Below, one piece after another: positions 5,967 to 8,308 of a stretch of 8,308 bases of DNA; positions within the stretch are counted from its first letter, which is position 1, and each line of letters starts with the position of its first letter. The position numbers and the translations under genes were made by a program. The notes under the pieces were generated by a model, which saw only the letters and a list, made by a program, of their open reading frames with translations, was not told the origin of the DNA and did no database searches. The stretch is from Geobacteraceae bacterium. Lineage in GTDB: Bacteria; Desulfobacterota; Desulfuromonadia; Desulfuromonadales; Desulfuromonadaceae. The stretch lies in contig JAIVHC010000171.1 of assembly GCA_020201305.1 (NCBI GenBank), positions 1 to 8,308 of the forward strand, given 5' to 3'.

Positions 5967-6941
5967 ATGACAGAACATAAACTCTCCCAAGTGCCTAAAA
6001 ACGCATGCGACCTCAGGTCGAAGCACAATAATTACGCTTCATATAACCTCCTGGTGATTCTGGGGCCCACAGCATCGGGCAAAACCCGCCTGGCTGTGGA
6101 TGCGGCCACCATCCTGGGAGGAGAGATTATCTCTGCGGATTCACGTCAGGTCTACCGGGGGATGGATATCGGGACGGGCAAGGACCTGGGGGAATATGCT
6201 GACATTCCCTACCACATCATTGACATTGTGGAACCGGGATACGAATTCAATGTGTTTGAGTTTCAACAGCGCTTCTATACCGCCTTTGCAGATATCCATG
6301 CACGCGGACGTATCCCCGTATTGTGCGGCGGAACCGGACTCTATCTCGATGCAGTACTTAACGGCTACCATATGGTGGAGGCCCCACCGGATCCAGCACT
6401 GCGCGCCCGTCTGGGACACCTGACTCACGAAGAGCTGCGGGAAGAACTTCTGCGCCTCAAGCCACAGCAGCACAACTCCACCGACCTCGCCGAACGTGAA
6501 CGCCTCATGCGTGCCATCGAGATTGCTACGGCGCAGAAGCATGCCCCACCTGCTCCTGCACTTCCACAACTGTGCCCGTTGGTGTTCGGACTCCAGTGGC
6601 CACGTCCGCAACTGCGCGAGCGCATCAGAGAACGACTTCACCTGCGTCTGCAGCAGGGAATGGTGGACGAGGTTGAACGCCTGCATCAGGAGGGAACCAA
6701 CTGGGAGACCCTGGAGTTCTACGGCCTCGAATACCGCTTTATCGCGCAGTATCTGCAGGGGGAACTAAGCTACAATGACATGGTGCAGAAACTGGGGAGC
6801 GCGATCTGCAAGTTTGCCAAGCGTCAGGAGACCTGGTTCAGACGCATGGAAAAACGTGGCACCGCCATCCACTGGCTTGATCCCGCAGTTGAGCCCCTGG
6901 CCCACCTGCTCCAGGTGTGTAAAGGCGCGTCTACTCCATGA
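5967..6941 (+). CDS. miaA: tRNA dimethylallyltransferase
   Basis: MiaA adds the dimethylallyl group to N6 of A37 in tRNAs that read codons starting with U. The P-loop GPTASGKT lies at residues 33-40 (numbered from the ATG at 5967). SADSRQVYRGMDIGTGK follows with the catalytic Asp58. GGTGLYLDAVL (121-131) is the family signature, and RERLMRAIEIA and KFAKRQETWFRRM are the usual later motifs. The 'IGYRQ' type motif is replaced by GLEYRFIAQYLQGEL, marking a divergent MiaA subfamily. Length is 324 residues. The open frame runs up to a GTG at 5907, which would add 20 non-conserved residues and lies upstream of the predicted transcription start. The ribosome site before the ATG is weak, and residues 1-26 are not conserved either, so the start is not certain. 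It is divergent from pcnB and overlaps the next gene by 4 bp. Confidence 0.94.
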   Translation: MTEHKLSQVPKNACDLRSKHNNYASYNLLVILGPTASGKTRLAVDAATILGGEIISADSRQVYRGMDIGTGKDLGEYADIPYHIIDIVEPGYEFNVFEFQQRFYTAFADIHARGRIPVLCGGTGLYLDAVLNGYHMVEAPPDPALRARLGHLTHEELREELLRLKPQQHNSTDLAERERLMRAIEIATAQKHAPPAPALPQLCPLVFGLQWPRPQLRERIRERLHLRLQQGMVDEVERLHQEGTNWETLEFYGLEYRFIAQYLQGELSYNDMVQKLGSAICKFAKRQETWFRRMEKRGTAIHWLDPAVEPLAHLLQVCKGASTP

Positions 6942-8200
6942 ACAATGCAAACTGGGGGCGCATGCGCCGGCGCTACCTGCAGCGCAGCCCTTTAGCTGGA
7001 GGAGAGTGGCGGATTGAGGGAATCGACACTGGACGATGCCAGAATTTCGCGGCAGCTGTCATCATTCCCGCCCTGGCTGAAGGGGATGAACTCTTTGCCA
7101 CCCTCGCTTCCCTCGCATGCAACCCCGCCTGCGCCCTGAAGCAGGTTCTGATCCTCGTAGTTGTAAATCAGCGTTGCGATGCTCCCGCTGAGATTAAAAT
7201 CCAGAACCGCGCCGACCTGGAACATCTACTCACTTACGCACGCGCCACCCTGCACCTCAATCTGGCATGGATCGATGCAGCGGATACCACCACATCCCTC
7301 CCCCTGAAGCACTGCGGAGTTGGAATGGCGCGCAAAATCGGGGCAGATCTACTCCTGCCCCATATTGCTCCGAACACAGTACTGGCACACCTGGATGCCG
7401 ACACCAGGGTACAATCCAACTATGCCGCCACCCTGGTGGAATACGCACAGCGTGAAACCTTTTACGCTGGAGTAATCGCCTTTACACATGAGCGCTGTGC
7501 CGACCCCTGCTTGCAGCACGCGATAGAGGACTACGAACTGCATCTGCGCTGCCATAAAGCTGGACTTGAATGGGCGGGTTCAGCCTACGCGTACTTCAGC
7601 ATCGGGAGTACGATGGTAAGCAGTGCATATGCATATGTAAACTGCGCCGGGATGAATCTGCGCAAGGCGGGAGAGGATTTCTACTTCCTGCAACAGCTTG
7701 CGAAAACCGGCAGAGTGGAACCTATTGACGAAACCTGCGTCTTTCCAGCTCCGCGCATCTCCACCCGCACCCCGTTCGGCACCGGGCAGAATATGCGTTA
7801 TGCATGCAGTGCACAGGAGCCGCTGCCATTGCTCTACCCCTTGAAGTGCTACGAAGTACTTCGCATTTGGTTGACGTTGGTCTCAACCTCCCCCGAAAGC
7901 AGGGGGGAGGATCTGCTGACACAATTGGAGTGTGAAAGTCCCCTCGGAGCGAATTTCATCCGAGGGGCAGGATTTGAACGGGCGTGGACGCAGCTGCAGG
8001 CCAACCATAAGGATACGCACCGCAGGATTAAAGCGTTCCACGAATGGTTCGACGCCCTGAAAAGCTGGCAATTGGTCCGCACCATCGGCGCTGAGATGGG
8101 CGCACCATACACAGTACGGGAAGTGATAGAAGATTTTCTTCCCCTGCTTGAGAGTAAGCATGTGCCACGCCGCTACCGCACCGAAGGAGGGATAGAATAG
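6938..8200 (+). CDS. Glycosyltransferase family 2-like protein, acceptor unknown
   Basis: The 420-residue protein has a GT-A fold pattern. AAVIIPALAEGDELFATLASLA (38-59) is the GT2 first strand, with the usual VIIPAxxE sequence. VLAHLDADTRVQSNY (148-162) carries the nucleotide-sugar/metal DxD as Asp153-Ala-Asp155. AGMNLRKAGEDFYFLQQLAKTG (237-258) holds Glu246-Asp247, the likely catalytic-base region of inverting GT2 enzymes. PAPRISTRTPFGTGQ follows. No membrane segment or signal peptide is seen, so it is probably cytosolic. The C-terminal 130 residues look mostly helical and I do not recognise them. Its ATG overlaps the miaA stop as ATGA and no strong ribosome site precedes it, so translation is likely coupled to miaA. 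The function is unknown; glycan, lipid or small-molecule acceptors are all possible. Confidence 0.8.
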   Translation: MNNANWGRMRRRYLQRSPLAGGEWRIEGIDTGRCQNFAAAVIIPALAEGDELFATLASLACNPACALKQVLILVVVNQRCDAPAEIKIQNRADLEHLLTYARATLHLNLAWIDAADTTTSLPLKHCGVGMARKIGADLLLPHIAPNTVLAHLDADTRVQSNYAATLVEYAQRETFYAGVIAFTHERCADPCLQHAIEDYELHLRCHKAGLEWAGSAYAYFSIGSTMVSSAYAYVNCAGMNLRKAGEDFYFLQQLAKTGRVEPIDETCVFPAPRISTRTPFGTGQNMRYACSAQEPLPLLYPLKCYEVLRIWLTLVSTSPESRGEDLLTQLECESPLGANFIRGAGFERAWTQLQANHKDTHRRIKAFHEWFDALKSWQLVRTIGAEMGAPYTVREVIEDFLPLLESKHVPRRYRTEGGIE

Positions 8201-8210
8201 TTACAGTTGA

Positions 8211-8227
8211 TGCTTTCGCAGAAAGCA
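8211..8227. repeat. Perfect 7-3-7 hairpin after the glycosyltransferase gene
   Basis: TGCTTTC-GCA-GAAAGCA forms a perfect 7-bp stem with a 3-base loop, 10 bp after the stop codon. It is not followed by a T-tract on either strand, so it is a poor intrinsic terminator. It may protect the 3' end of the transcript or be part of a complex terminator with the next hairpin. Confidence 0.5.
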
Positions 8228-8245
8228 CAAAATTAGATGGATAAG

Positions 8246-8282
8246 CAAAAAGCGCCAAATGCAAGGCGCGTGATTGTTTTTG
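8246..8282 (+). terminator. Probable intrinsic terminator of miaA-glycosyltransferase
   Basis: GCGCC (8252-8256) pairs with GGCGC (8265-8269) over an 8-base loop. An A-tract CAAAAA (8246-8251) lies on the left and TTTTTG (8277-8282) on the right. The outer tracts are complementary, so the element could also act on the opposite strand. The T-tract is offset by about 7 bases from the stem, which makes it imperfect. Confidence 0.45.
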
Positions 8283-8284
8283 TA

Positions 8285-8306
8285 GAGACGTTGCATGCAA
8301 CGTCTC
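8285..8306. repeat. 22-bp perfect palindrome, REP-like
   Basis: GAGACGTTGCA (8285-8295) is followed directly by its exact reverse complement TGCAACGTCTC (8296-8306). It is preceded by GTA, so the left arm reads GTAGAGACG. This form resembles dispersed palindromes known in many bacterial genomes as REP-like or small non-autonomous mobile repeats. It lies at the very edge of the window, so its extent and copy number cannot be seen. Confidence 0.6.
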
Positions 8307-8308
8307 AT

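Noticed and set aside
6141..6686. A 181-codon minus-strand open frame inside miaA
   Set aside because: It is a shadow of miaA with no conserved domain.

Overview
The window is dense bacterial chromosome with moderately high GC genes, AT-richer spacers and housekeeping content. There are no plasmid, phage, CRISPR or RNA genes. The mix suggests a Gram-negative bacterium: sucCD, a TalC-type transaldolase, a PP0621-like small membrane protein, and a bacterial poly(A) polymerase near folK. The divergent MiaA ('GLEYRF' in place of the usual 'IGYRQ' type motif) points away from Enterobacteria, perhaps to Desulfobacterota or Chrysiogenota. That placement is inference and uncertain.

Layout. Minus strand, right to left: folK (3370-3930), a small membrane-anchored Cys-rich protein (3062-3325), a transaldolase (2319-2960), then sucC (915-2102) and sucD (21-896). 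sucC and sucD are 18 bp apart and form an operon. An AT-rich 216-bp spacer upstream of sucC carries three copies of a TTTAA(A/C)CTGTAA-like motif and a separate 15-bp dyad, so it is the most obvious regulatory region. Plus strand, 4085-4480: a metal-ligand-less VOC/glyoxalase-fold protein that lies between pcnB and folK, a pair that is adjacent in E. coli. Minus strand, 4505-5749: pcnB. Plus strand: miaA (5967-6941), overlapped by 4 bp (ATGA) by a soluble GT2-type glycosyltransferase of unknown acceptor (6938-8200). After it come a 7-bp perfect hairpin, a terminator-like hairpin and, at the window edge, a 22-bp perfect palindrome of REP-like type.

Functions. sucCD is TCA-cycle substrate-level phosphorylation. 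The transaldolase serves the pentose phosphate pathway, folK serves folate synthesis, and pcnB and miaA act on RNA (3' polyadenylation and tRNA A37 prenylation). pcnB and miaA are divergent and share a 217-bp spacer with facing promoter candidates. Those promoters, and ribosome binding sites elsewhere, argue for starts downstream of the longest open frame for VOC, pcnB and miaA.

No large undescribed system is visible. The best leads are the miaA-coupled glycosyltransferase, the repeated motif before sucC, the edge palindrome, and the non-canonical VOC protein inserted between pcnB and folK.
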